From positions 14,378,458 through 14,442,457 of the forward strand of contig CM070511.1 in NCBI GenBank assembly GCA_036346375.1: a DNA stretch of 64,000 bases, in the 5' to 3' direction. Within the stretch, counting starts at the first letter, position 1. Every line of letters begins with the position of its first letter. Source of the stretch: Guadua angustifolia. Lineage: Eukaryota; Streptophyta; Magnoliopsida; Poales; Poaceae. The notes under the pieces were generated by a model that was given only the letters and a program-made list of their open reading frames with translations, was not told where the DNA came from and did no database searches. The position numbers and the translations under genes are program-made. This document shows, one piece after another, positions 33,888-43,912 of this stretch.

Positions 33888-34635
33888 CCAAGGCTTCGGT
33901 TGTCCTCCAGCTCCTTGCGCTTGTCCTCCAATATCAGCGCCTTGTTCACTAGCTCCTGAAAATCAGGAAAAGTGTGGGTTATGAGTCCCACCTGCAGCCC
34001 TGAATTCAGTCCTTTCATGAATCGAGACTGCCTGGCCTTATCCGTTGCTACATCCTCAAAAGGATGCGTGCGGTATGTGAACTTATTCAGATACTCGGAC
34101 ACCGATTGATTGCCCCTTGCCTGCCCTAAACTCCTCCTTTTTTAGCTCCATTATGCTTTCGGGCACATGGTACTGCCGGAAAGCGATCGTGAACTCCTCC
34201 CACCGATGTCTGCGGGTGCTCATGAGCAACAAGATAGTTTTCCCACCATTCACCATGGTTCCTTCAAGTCGATGAGAGGCATAGAGTACCCTCTCATTTC
34301 CTTCACACCGGTATTGTGCAACTTTCTCTCTATCATCCTCACCAATCATCGCCTCCAATGGATTGGCATTTCGAAAAAATGTAGGCGGTCATGTCCTCAT
34401 GAATTCGGCTGACCTCGAGTGTGGTCTCTGCCCGGGTTGACTGGTTAGCTTGGGCGGGCGGCAAAGGCGATGACTCACGATCATGGCATGCATTAACGGG
34501 TCTCAGGCAGCAATAAAGGCTCCAAAGTTCTCGATATCAATGGCGGTCTGGTTGGGGTCCTTGTCCTTCCCCATCGATGTTTCGGTGAGCGAGAACCGCT
34601 CCCATTTCCTCCTTGGTTTCTCGAGTGTTCACCAT
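33827..34635 (-). pseudogene. Gag N-terminal and core region (copy 2)
   Basis: The ATG at 34635 gives MVNTR as in copy 1, but the frame breaks within ~10 codons. The core is visible in overlapping frames: MEAMIGEDDREKVAQY (34358-34310) and SEYLNKFTYRTHPFEDVATD with SRFMKGLNSGLQVGLITHTF and FQELVNKALILEDKRKELED (34102-33890), the usual Retrotrans_gag pattern. Gag forms the particle that packages element RNA. Confidence 0.7.
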
Positions 34636-35184
34636 CCGCCGATTGCTCCATGGTTTAGAGACGAGAGGAAATAAGAATAGACGAGTAATAGAGTACTTAT
34701 GCAGGGTCAAAGGTGTAACACAAAATCCAACTTTATTACTTTATTAATATTTGGGTATGGTTGCTCACAATGACTAAGGGCCTTGCAACACATACTAATC
34801 ACTCACAAGCATGAAAGAAGCAAATCGAACTAACATTCCGGAGTCAAACGCCTCTAAGGGTGACTCTTATTCCAGACGCGACTCGGCGCAGAGTCTCAAC
34901 CACTAATCCTAACGCCACTCCTCTAGCCATCCCCACCGAACTTCTGGTGGATACACCGCGGTGTGTCTTTGGTGCGGTACAAACCTATCCCAACGATCCT
35001 CCGCTGGATGCGCCTCCTACAGGCTCAACCTCCACTGCTCTGCTGACCTCCATAGGCTCGGGCTTCACTTCCACTTGCTCGACTTCACTTCCAGCTCGCT
35101 CGCTCGCTGCGGCTCTGCTGTGGGCTCCTCCGGTCTGGGTTGTGTAGCTCCAAAGATCGCTCCGGCTCGTCCGTCATAGTTGTC

Positions 35185-35751
35185 TCAGCCCCCAATCCTC
35201 TGGATAGAGTGGGCCAAGTACTCACAAGTCCTGCAATGATGAGCCCTAAGCTGTGTGAACTCGTCACGAGACCTCTGCAGCTCCTGAACCGTCTCGTCGA
35301 TAGCATCCTCTTGAGCGATAACATATCTGGCCAGGTGGGTGATCGTGGCATCCTCCTCCTCGATGGGCTCTCGGTTGTAGTGAGTGTCTCTACGTGGGTG
35401 GTGACGAAACACTGTGCCATCCAACTCTCTGGGGTAGGTACGAGCAATCTGCCTCATCGCCAGACGCGATGTCTCCTGAATCCCAGCGTCAAATGACAAC
35501 CTCCTGGCTGTGATACGGATACGACGGCTCGCCCTTGCCCTATCCCGAGCGTAAACCGTGATAGTGACATCCCAGGCAATATCCAGTCCTGCCCGATCCA
35601 CAGTAGTCCCTCGGTAGATCGGCCTGTCATATCCTCCAAGCAACAGATCATCGCCAAAGCTCATGGCGTACCCTCGAAGGCGCCACCAAAAGAGTGGATC
35701 ATCCTCATCTCGCCAAAGGACACTCACGTGAAACTCGGATATTTTAATCAA
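35185..35751 (-). CDS. Extra ORF upstream of gag (copy 2)
   Basis: A 188-codon open frame in the leader between the PBS (35897-35913) and gag (34635). It is nearly identical to the copy-1 product: DEDDPLFWWRLRGYAMSFGD, YRGTTVDRAGLDIAWDVTIT, HPRRDTHYNREPIEEEDATI, then a Leu/Glu/Arg-rich coiled-coil-like end ETVQELQRSRDEFTQLRAHH and EYLAHSIQRIGG. The frame opens at a TTG; the first in-frame ATG is near 35663. It is open in both copies over more than 160 codons, which suggests past constraint. Function unknown. Confidence 0.55.
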   Translation of the reverse strand: MIKISEFHVSVLWRDEDDPLFWWRLRGYAMSFGDDLLLGGYDRPIYRGTTVDRAGLDIAWDVTITVYARDRARASRRIRITARRLSFDAGIQETSRLAMRQIARTYPRELDGTVFRHHPRRDTHYNREPIEEEDATITHLARYVIAQEDAIDETVQELQRSRDEFTQLRAHHCRTCEYLAHSIQRIGG

Positions 35752-35896
35752 AGCGAATATGTGTTGAATTCAGCAAGGGTATGAAAGAAGAGAAGGGTAA
35801 GTCGAGATTGCATTATCATCTTGGCACATTTTAGCTTTTAGAAAATAGTTTTATCCTCACTACGACCATTCTAACTAAGGGCCAGTTCTACAGTTA

Positions 35897-35913
35897 GTGA
35901 TGCTCTGATACCA
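35897..35913 (-). other. Primer-binding site (iMet-type), internal 2
   Basis: The minus strand reads TGGTATCAGAGCATCAC beside LTR3, identical to the copy at 27115. Confidence 0.85.
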
Positions 35914-35917
35914 CCTC

Positions 35918-38900
35918 TGTCGGTACCCGAATTTGCAAATCCGGACCCTCTATGTATTCAGCACTAGTCCAGATCACGCTTAGTGCACACATCTCAACAT
36001 TGGTACATATCACGGTGATAACCAGCGAAATAATAAGTACTTTGATTAAATACTCAAACTAGTTGATCGACCTTATGGTCAAGTTACAAAGATACGCCTC
36101 AGAGCTTAAGACTTATTAAAATATTCAAATGCAATGAAATAAAATAAACTCGTGGCGCCAACCAATTTGCCACAGTAACCGATCGGGCTCGCTCGCCCTA
36201 GTTTGTCGGCTCCTCGATACTCCTCCTCCCGAAAGGGTTTGCTTCTTCTTCAAGCTGAAGTTGTGTTGTTGTGGGTGAGTACTTTGAGCACTCAAAGAAG
36301 TCATGCATGTAATGCAATTCTAATATTCTACAGGCATGGCTTAGTACAAAGGATAGGCTATGGTTCATGAGCAGTACAACATTTAAGAATAACAGTAATA
36401 ATTTGCAAAGCAGCAAAACAATAATAAGAATAGTAGCTTTCACAAACATTTTAATCACAATCATATTTCCATCCTATGTCAAGTTCCTCATTACCAACCC
36501 AAGCATTTTTCCATAAAAAATTCATTTTCATAAAAATCTAACCCTTGACCGTAATCACCGAGCGATGCTCATTACCGTGAGCACGGCTATTCGAATAGGT
36601 TGTACACTCTGCAGAGGTTATACACTTTACCCACAAGATACAGTCAAATACCACCAAGGCAAATAACCATAACGAAGCTTTTCCAAAGTTCCATCTAAAC
36701 CCAGTACTGCCCGCTAAGGTTTCAACACTGGAGGGACTGGTTACCACACCTAGGGCCCCCCTCTTGCGCCATGTGAGTTCTCATTCCGCTTCCAGGCCTC
36801 ACACCACCACGACAAGACCAAAGAATAGATTTCCCGGTTTACTCAGCTAAGTCCGTCCCATTACGGAGCTTGTGGTCAGTATGAGAGACTCAGTTCAAAT
36901 GCTCGCAAGGTTAAGTCCTTAGTTGACCGAGGCAAGACTAACCAAGTGTGATCTCAATTATCCAAAACCAATAAAACCAAATCGACCTTGCTTGCCACTC
37001 TTGGCTCACGAAAACAATCTTGCCATTTGCCCCAGCCTAAATCATTTTCCCACCCCAGTTCTTTACCATTGCACCATGTGCCATCATCAACTCAATAACA
37101 CATGTCTCATTCACAAAGCATGTTCAATATCTCATTAAGTCAAGATTCACTTTGGTATTCCAAAATCATGAAAGTCCACGTGGCGGGGCTAAGCATACTA
37201 CTTGGTCTACTCAACCCATGTTGGCAAATTATAAAAGTCCAACTATTAATCCATATCCTAGGGTGACAAAAGATTCATGTCCTACAATTACATATGACAA
37301 GGTGGCATACAAAGAACTTAGGCATTTAACTAATCCCAAAACTTATTCAAAATCATTTCTATCAAATTAGCATGCAATACTTTAAATCAAAATAATTTGC
37401 TCTAGTAGGTTCGACATGATCAAACACAACTTGCCTTCAAAAGTATCGATTCGGCTCTGAGCTTTCTCGGTCGAACCTCTCCTCGAAACCTTCGCACTTC
37501 AACGTCTCACGCATAACGTAAACACAAACAATAAAATAAATAAACAGTGGGAAAACAGTGCTCAAAAATTCAATTAAAATTCATAAACAGAAAGATCACA
37601 ATTTTACAAATTTATAGAAATTGGAATCACTCAAATCGGAGTTAAAACGCAAAAGTTATAAGCATTTGAACTTTCAAAATATATTTAAAATCAATATACC
37701 GAATTAAATAAATATTTTCTTTTTCGGAAAATCAATTATTGCGTCATCTGTGACACGTGTCGCCACTAGAGAGTGACACGTGGCCCTGCTGACGTCAGCC
37801 CTGACCGGCTCCCGTGATGACGTCATCGTGACGTCAGCACGACTCGGCTATCTCTCTGACAAGTGGGTCCCACCGTGACGTCAGCATGACGTCAGCGGTG
37901 ACGTCACACGCACGGTGCGTCTTGGTGGCCGAGGTGGGCCCGTCTTTGTCGGCGTCTCATCGCCAAGATGCTCGTCGGCGATCGACATGCGGGTCGCCTT
38001 GTCAGCGACTCATGCGCACAGTGAACGTGCGGTGAGATCGACATGTGGGTCCGCCTTGTCGCCACGCCGCGATGATCGATCGTGCGTGGCACGACGGTGG
38101 CCCTCGGTTGCATCTAACGGTGGAGATTAGAAGATGGGCTTTCTTGCTTTGGGGCGGCGTGGCGGGATCTGAATCGCCGATTGAGATCGGACGGTCGACG
38201 GCTTCGGCGACGGCGATGGTGCGGCGGCGCTGGCTTGACCGGAGACGAAGACGACGACGTGCGGCGCGGCGTTTCCGTGGTCCTCCGGCGACGTGCGGTA
38301 ACGCTCCCGGTGCGGCGCGACGAGATGAGTCCGATGGTGGCGCGGCGACGCGAGAATCACCGGCGGCGGCATTTAACCGACGCGAAGAAGTCGGCGGATG
38401 GCCGGACTTCGGTGGTCGTCGGCGAGGCGGCGGTGTCTCGGCGGCGTCGGGCGTCTGGCTGGTCTTGGCGCAAACCGAGGAACACGGAGGGTGGCGGCGC
38501 GACAAATAGGGGCTCTTAGCGTCCGTGTTGCTCTGAAATTCGCGGAGGAGTCCGTGGCGGCGAGTCCGGCGGAATAGGGTTGGTGACGTGGCGATCGTGA
38601 GCCGCTCGGATGAAGATCGAACGCCATGGCGCTAGGGTTTTCAAACGGGCGCGACAATACTCGCCCAACACTATTCATCCGATTTTTAATTCTTTTTCGA
38701 TTAAAAATATTTCCGAAAATAAAATAATTTGTTTGGGGCATTAAAAATATCGAGAAAAATTCTGAAAAATTCTCATAAATATTTTAAGTCATTTGTGACT
38801 CAAATAAAATATTTTCAGCAAAACTTTATCTTAACTTTTCCGTTATTTAATTAATTTGCTAAATGGTTTAATTCAAAATAAATTCAAATAATTCCAAATA

Positions 38901-38969
38901 AATCCAAATAAATTCCAGAAATTCAAAATACCACTAAAATGCAAGAAAAGCAAAAATTGGGATGTTACA
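35918..38969 (-). repeat. LTR3 (5' LTR of the array)
   Basis: 3052 bp. It has the PBS on its left and the GCTTG target duplication on its right. It contains the best-preserved regulatory-looking block: GACACGTGTC (37752-37761), CACGTGG (37777-37783) and six TGACGTCA octamers between 37790 and 37906. Confidence 0.9.
37752..37906. promoter_or_regulatory. Cluster of bZIP-type ACGT motifs in LTR3
   Basis: Perfect palindromic TGACGTCA occurs at 37790, 37818, 37829, 37876, 37887 and 37899. Two ABRE/G-box-like motifs precede it (GACACGTGTC at 37752, CACGTGG at 37777). TGACG and ACACGTG cores are known plant bZIP targets (TGA and ABF families). LTR1 keeps three octamers and LTR2 none. Confidence 0.5.
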
Positions 38970-38974
38970 GCTTG
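38970..38974. repeat. Target-site duplication GCTTG (right)
   Basis: Matches 18340-18344; it marks the insertion of the array into element H. Confidence 0.85.
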
Positions 38975-39630
38975 CCTTGCACAGGTGGCGTCGGCCAGGT
39001 CCAATGCCTGCTTGTGGAAGCGTAAGGCTTTCAGCCTGTCCACCTTAATGACTGTGGGACCACTAGGCCCCGGCATCTTCACCACAATGTACGCATAGTG
39101 GGTCATCGTTATGAACTTGACCAACGCCGGTCGGCCAAGTAGAGCGTTGTACGGAAGGTCAAAGTCGGTGACTTCAAAGTCCACCACCTCCGTACGGTAA
39201 TTGCTCTCGTCCCCAAAGGTGGCGGGGAGGCGTACCTTGCCCAGGGGCACTAAACCAGCCCCCGGGGTGACTCTGTAAAAGGTAAGGCCGAACGCAACTC
39301 CTGCTGCGATATCTGGAGTGCCCGAAATGCCTTAGAGGATAGGAGGTTGATGGAACTTCCTCCGTCCAGCAGCACCCGCCCAGGCTTCACGTTCCGGACC
39401 GTGGGCGAAACCATGATCGGAAGGTGACCCAGGCCGATAGTGCTTTCAGGGTGGTCAGGCCGACTAAAGGTGATCGGCTCCTCCGACCACTTCAGTGACC
39501 TACCTGCCCCTGAGCTCGGCACAGCGGCGCAAACCTCCCTCATCAACTGCTTATACTTCTTGTTGGAGGAATAGGTGGCCAAGCCACCGTGTATGTATGC
39601 CACTGTGTGCTCCGCCCGCTGGAAAGCCAA
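38975..39630 (-). pseudogene. Protease region of element H (right part)
   Basis: Two adjacent open frames. The first, 39630 to 39250, has HTVAYIHGGLATYSSNKKY, PITFSRPDHPESTIG and the aspartic-protease motif VLLDGGSSINLLS. The second, 39250 to 38975, has FEVTDFDLPYNALLGRPALV, the flap and second half typical of Tat proteases. The frame then runs into the inserted array; its continuation is at 18339 and below. Two overlapping frames imply one frameshift near 39250. Confidence 0.75.
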
Positions 39631-39708
39631 TGGGGCGGGGTTTTCATCCTAGTCGTCGTCGTTGGGACGGTGCTCCTTAAGCCGCTGCTCCACCATGTTG
39701 CTCACAAC

Positions 39709-40843
39709 CTAGCAATCAGCCAGGTCGTGCGCATTGGATCTATGGATCGGGCAATAGGGCCTGCCCTTCTTCTCCTGGCGGCGGTCCTCTCTTCGACCGC
39801 GGTGATCATCTCGCCGGTCACGGTGATCATGCCACCGTGACTTGGTGTCCCTGTGCACGTGCTCAGCGATTAGGACCTGCCTAGACTCAGCCGCTCCGCG
39901 CTTCTTCTTGCTCATGGAGCCAGTACCCTTCGAGGTCCCAGCTTCGTCTCCACCATGACCGCTAGCCGGACTGGACACCTTCCCCCGAGCTTTCGCCACC
40001 TGGGCACACTTGTGCGCTAGGGAGAACAGCTCGGAAGTGGTGGTGATGTTACAGGTGGCCATCTTCTCCCACATCTTGAGGTCCCGGACACCTCTTCGAA
40101 AGGCGATGACAACTTACTGTTCGAAGATCCTAGAGATAGTGTTGCGACAGTAACTGAACCGTCGGATGAAGTCGCGCGATGACTCCCCTTTCTTCTGCTC
40201 GAGGGCATGGAGATTATCCTCCACGCTCGGCTGTGTGTACGAGCCTTGGAAGTTAGTGACGAAAAGGTCACACAGTTCCTCCCACGAGTGCATCGACCCT
40301 CGCGGAAGATTCAACAACTAAGAACGGGCGGATCCCGTCAAGGCCGTCAGGAAATAGTTGGCCATGGCCTTTTCAGACCCACCTGCGGCCGCACCACAGT
40401 CATGTATATCTGTAAGAACTCCTCCGGGTTGGTAGTGCCATCATACTTCTCGATGGACATCGGGCGAAACCTTTCGGCCACGCAACGCGGCGTAGCCAAC
40501 TGGAGAACTCTTGGCACCCAACGCTGTTGGGGGAGCCACACCGTCCACCTAAATCCCAGCCTAGAGACCATGCCGGGGAGCGTGGACCTTGACTCCCCAA
40601 GGATTCGGAGGAGAGGGCCTCCTCCTCATCCTGAGGGTGGGAGTCGTGGGAGGAGCTATCACCATCAGGAGCCATCCACCTATCACGGCCTTGCCCTTGC
40701 GCGCGACAACGCTGTAGTATATCGCGCAAATCATCGCCGCACTGCCGGCAACGGTTCTCCAACTGAGTCCTCAAATCCTCACGGCCTCCCTTGTGCCCGG
40801 GGGACATGCAAGGCGATACGCCGACTACCGCACGGCCCCCCAC
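39709..40843 (-). pseudogene. Gag of element H
   Basis: Overlapping frames reconstruct a Retrotrans_gag domain: FRPMSIEKYDGTTNPEEFLQ (~40460), then LNLPRGSMHSWEELCDLFVT, QKKGESSRDFIRRFSYCRN (40317-40114), then NITTTSELFSLAHKCAQVAK and a basic tail (40074-39709) ending in YCPIHRSNAHDLADC, a CX2HX4HX4C knuckle with His in place of the second Cys. Gag coats the element RNA. At least three frameshifts or stops are present. Confidence 0.75.
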
Positions 40844-41375
40844 GTAAACGGGGTTTGCGTCCTGTATGCCCTTTCCCTTGCTCTGGCCCTCCTAGCTAGA
40901 GCGCTTCCCGCTCGGGTGGCCAGAATCTTGGGTGCGATCCGCACGCAACCCGGACCGCGGAGTACCGAAGGTACCCGACCGATCAGACACCCCCACACGG
41001 AGATGGGCTGCATCTATCTGGCTAGCGATGTCCCGCAGCCAAGGCGTGGTTGGGGTGTCTCCCGCAAGTTCCACCAAGGGGGTGGTCCAAGAGGAGATGG
41101 ATGGCATGCAGGTTTTGGGCCAGAGTGGCCTCTTCCATAGCTAGCCGCCGCCAAACCGGTAGCTCTGTTACCACCGGGGAACATTGTAGCCCCCTCCAGG
41201 GAAGGCGTGAGATAGTCCCCCGCCCGACGGGAGTGCCGGGACACATTGCGGGCGCTGCTAACCTCCACCGGCTCTTCTCGCTGAGAACGCAAACCCGCCA
41301 TCACTAGAAGCGGGATCCTCCCAGATGGATGACCAGGATCCACTTGAGAGACGAAAGGGTGAGCCAACCGCTACC

Positions 41376-41393
41376 CCCCTACCTGGCGCGCCA
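41376..41393 (-). other. Primer-binding site of element H
   Basis: The minus strand reads TGGCGCGCCAGGTAGGGG, 1 bp inside the LTR edge. This PBS type recurs in grass gypsy elements; I have not assigned the tRNA. Confidence 0.75.
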
Positions 41394-41394
41394 C

Positions 41395-42313
41395 TGTCAG
41401 CGTATTTTGCCTGACAGTTATTCTCTCTGGACGGAGTCTAGGGTTTGATAGAGGGGGTCTTCGCAGAAGGACACCTACAGGCTCTCCCGAGGGATCCACA
41501 CAGACAAAAATCCAAGAACACGCCGATATTATCCAGGTTCGGGCCCCCAACATGGGTAACAGCCCAACGTCCTACTTGAGCTCCTGTTAATGTGCTTTGA
41601 GCAGATTGCACTGTTCGCTTGATCCTCACTCTCTCTAGTTCTCCTCTCTTCGTTTTTTCTCTCGATTCCTCCCGAGCTCTCTCTGGGTTCTTCCTTCGTC
41701 TTTCGGTCCTCTTCCCCTATGCACCGGAGCTCCCTTATATAGGTCGGGCTGGCTCGGGCAAGTGGAAAGATGACATCACACTGATTACACTTCATTTATT
41801 ACACCAATCGGTGTAGCCTCATCCTCTGGCCTCATTCTTTGTACCACCACCTAACTCCGCCGGGAAGCGACTTGCATGCAATGGGTTAGGAGTAGGACGT
41901 CAGAGGGATAAGCTATTGTGCCGTCAGCAGAGCCACACGCATTCAATGGTTCTGAAATGGTGTGTCGAGGGAGAAGACTTCAAGGCGAAGCTCCCCCGCT
42001 CCTTCATCGTACACCTCCATACCTGACCGACAGCGGACCCCCTAGTACCTTCAAACTCTGTCGGCCGACCACATGGCCCAGCTGCCTGGCGTCGGGGCCT
42101 GGTTGCCCTCCTGCTCGCCAAGTTGCCACGTGGCCCGGTCACCTGGCGTCGGGGCCTGGTCGCCCGCCTGCTCGCCAGACTGCCACATGGCCCTATCGCC
42201 TGGCGTCGGGGCCTTATCGCCCACCTGCTCGCCAGGCTGCCACGCGGCCCAGTCGCCTGGCGTCGGGGCCTGACCGTGGCGGAGAGGGTACCCCGGTGTA
42301 AAGTATGCCGACA
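41395..42313 (-). repeat. 5' LTR of element H
   Basis: 919 bp. The plus strand starts TGTCAGCG and ends GCCGACA (TGTC...GACA). Minus-strand TATA box TATATAAG at 41734-41742. CAGGTTCGGGCCCCCAAC near 41534 is the R/U5 signature. The U3 half (right side) contains a 57-bp tandem repeat. Confidence 0.85.
42071..42277. repeat. 57-bp tandem repeat in U3 of H LTR
   Basis: Four units with CCTGGCGTCGGGGCC at 42085, 42142, 42199 and 42256, exactly 57 bp apart. Because 57 is divisible by 3, frames stay open on both strands (19-residue repeat such as APTPGDRATWQ). I read it as an LTR enhancer-type repeat, not a gene. Confidence 0.85.
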
Positions 42314-43898
42314 ACCATAAAACTATATATTCAACTTAGCACATGGGAGGGGTATCTATGGTTTTTTCTTCTACTAGTTCTACCATACGTATTTCTGCAC
42401 AAGAGGTTTACTATATATCTAGAATAATGTGTAATTTGGATAATACGGTCCTTCAAAGTAGACTATTCGTCGACGAGTTTCTTTTAACTTTTGCACCACC
42501 TGTTGTGTCAATCTTGCAAGCATCTTATGACGTCGGAGAGGTTGTGATGCTTCATTACCTCCATCTTCTTGAAGTTGTTAATGTAGACGTCACGATGCTG
42601 TTGACTTGTTACCAGAATTATTTTCAAAAAGATTTGTTGGTGGTTTTTATTATGCAAAAGGATAAGGAGAGAAATACTTTTAGAAAGAATCACTAGAGGT
42701 GAAATAAGAAGGTTCTATAGAGGGAAAATGAATATATGAGATATCCAATAAGAGGAAAGAGTATGTAAATAGGGAGACTAAATCCTATAGATGGCAAAAA
42801 AGTATATATACGGCTAATGCTACTCTTTCTATATTTATTTTAGAAAAATAGGGTTTCCAACTTTTCCAATTTTCATTTTAACGATCATTCTAAGGTTTCC
42901 ATTCAGAAGCATAGAACTTCTCTGGTTCTAGCTCATTTTCATGGTATATAATCTAGGCAAGGCAACGAGGTAGTTTTGAGACATGGTCAAAAATTATTAT
43001 TGCAAAAAATTAGGTTTTAACTAGCCTAAAATAGCTTAGGTAAGTTGGTGGTTGTGAACATCTTGGTCTTGGTTTGTATACAGATGGTGTGGTCACAAGA
43101 AGCTAAAAGTAATAATGGAGACTTTATTACTAATCTTGATGAGGCTTGATTTTGAGAATGGTTAATGACCATAATGGTTACAGAGGTGAGAAATCATATA
43201 GAAAGAATGGATAAGTTTGTATAAAGTTTTAGAGAAAAAAGAGATAAGCTATTTTATGATCTTCTATTTATCATATGCGTGAATTTTCCATATTCATACA
43301 TAAGGACAACTTATTATGAAACTTTAAGCTAGAGGTTATAAGTTCACACATAAATTGGTCCTTATAAATAAAATAAAACCAATTTCAAGTAGCAAGTTAT
43401 AAACACCACATTAAAATGCTTTATATAACTATAGTAGAATAATATGCTATACGTAAGGGTTCTTATCTTAAGGTAAATCCTAATATATTCTAATCTTCTA
43501 CCGTTTACTGTTGGGTGATGCTGTCTCTTCATGAAGTAGAATCTTCGAGCTTTACTTCTGCTTTTGTTGAGGTTAGTGAAGCGTTGTATGTTTCGTTGAG
43601 ATTGTTGGAGTAGACATTGTAGTCTTCATCGACTGGCACGAAGGATGGTAACAACATGTCTCGGTCGTCTTTAGAAGCAAATAGTGAAGATGAACCATGG
43701 GCAAAAACTACTTTTAAGAAAAGGGGAATTTGTTTACAAACTAAAATGAAAGTAGAGGTAAGGAAGAAATTTAAGAAAGTGGAGAGAATAGCAAAGACTA
43801 TATTTTACATGTAGGGCATCTTTTTCAAAATAAGATTTTGAATTTGCTTATTCTAATGCTAACGACCATTCTATCTAAGGTTTATCCCATGGTTAGTA
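42314..43898 (-). other. Leader/internal remnant of element X
   Basis: AT-rich. Near 43790-43900 the minus strand resembles the leader of the tandem element (CGACCATTCTA...TAAGG and GGTTAGTATAGCTCTGATGC on the plus strand). No gag is recognisable. A 117-codon plus-strand ORF at 42343-42696 has no recognisable family and is probably chance. Element H appears inserted into this region at 42313. Confidence 0.45.
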
Positions 43899-43912
43899 TA
43901 GCTCTGATGCCA
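43899..43912 (-). other. Primer-binding site of element X (variant)
   Basis: The minus strand reads TGGCATCAGAGCTA, one base different from the iMet-type TGGTATCAGAGC, 2 bp inside the LTR edge. Confidence 0.65.

Larger units (their letters stand above)
18345..38969 (-). mobile_element. Tandem array of a chromovirus-type gypsy element (3 LTRs, 2 internal regions)
   Basis: Order on the plus strand: LTR1 (18345-21401), internal 1, LTR2 (27136-30187), internal 2, LTR3 (35918-38969). Repeat period is ~8.79 kb. LTRs begin TGTCGG and end GATGTTACA. An initiator-Met-type PBS adjoins LTR2 and LTR3 on their left; a polypurine tract adjoins LTR1 and LTR2 on their right. Only the outer edges carry the GCTTG duplication. 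The whole is thus one insertion that expanded by unequal LTR recombination. Chromodomain-like C terminus and FIDD-type RT indicate a chromovirus (Tekay/RIRE3-like by memory). It interrupts element H. Confidence 0.9.
38975..42313 (-). mobile_element. Right part of gypsy element H (5' LTR, PBS, gag, protease)
   Basis: Minus-oriented Tat-like element. 5' LTR 41395-42313, PBS 41376-41393, gag and protease to 38975, where the tandem array is inserted. It resumes at 18339-17950 (start of RT) and is then truncated. The region 40850-41370 is the leader and beginning of gag with broken frames. The right flank ACCAT (42314-42318) is a candidate target duplication that cannot be paired. Confidence 0.8.

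Noticed and set aside
38002..38509. 167- and 154-codon overlapping ORFs in LTR3
   Set aside because: GC-rich LTR segment; frames are not kept in LTR1 or LTR2 and there is no domain.
18345..38969. CRISPR-like or prokaryotic repeat system
   Set aside because: The repeats are ~3-kb LTRs with PBS, polypurine tract and a 5-bp target duplication; a eukaryotic retrotransposon explains them fully.
40207..40899. 230-codon plus-strand ORF
   Set aside because: It is antisense to the Gag of element H, which has clear Retrotrans_gag motifs on the minus strand.
42343..42696. 117-codon plus-strand ORF
   Set aside because: No family resemblance and located in the leader remnant of element X; left unannotated as a gene.
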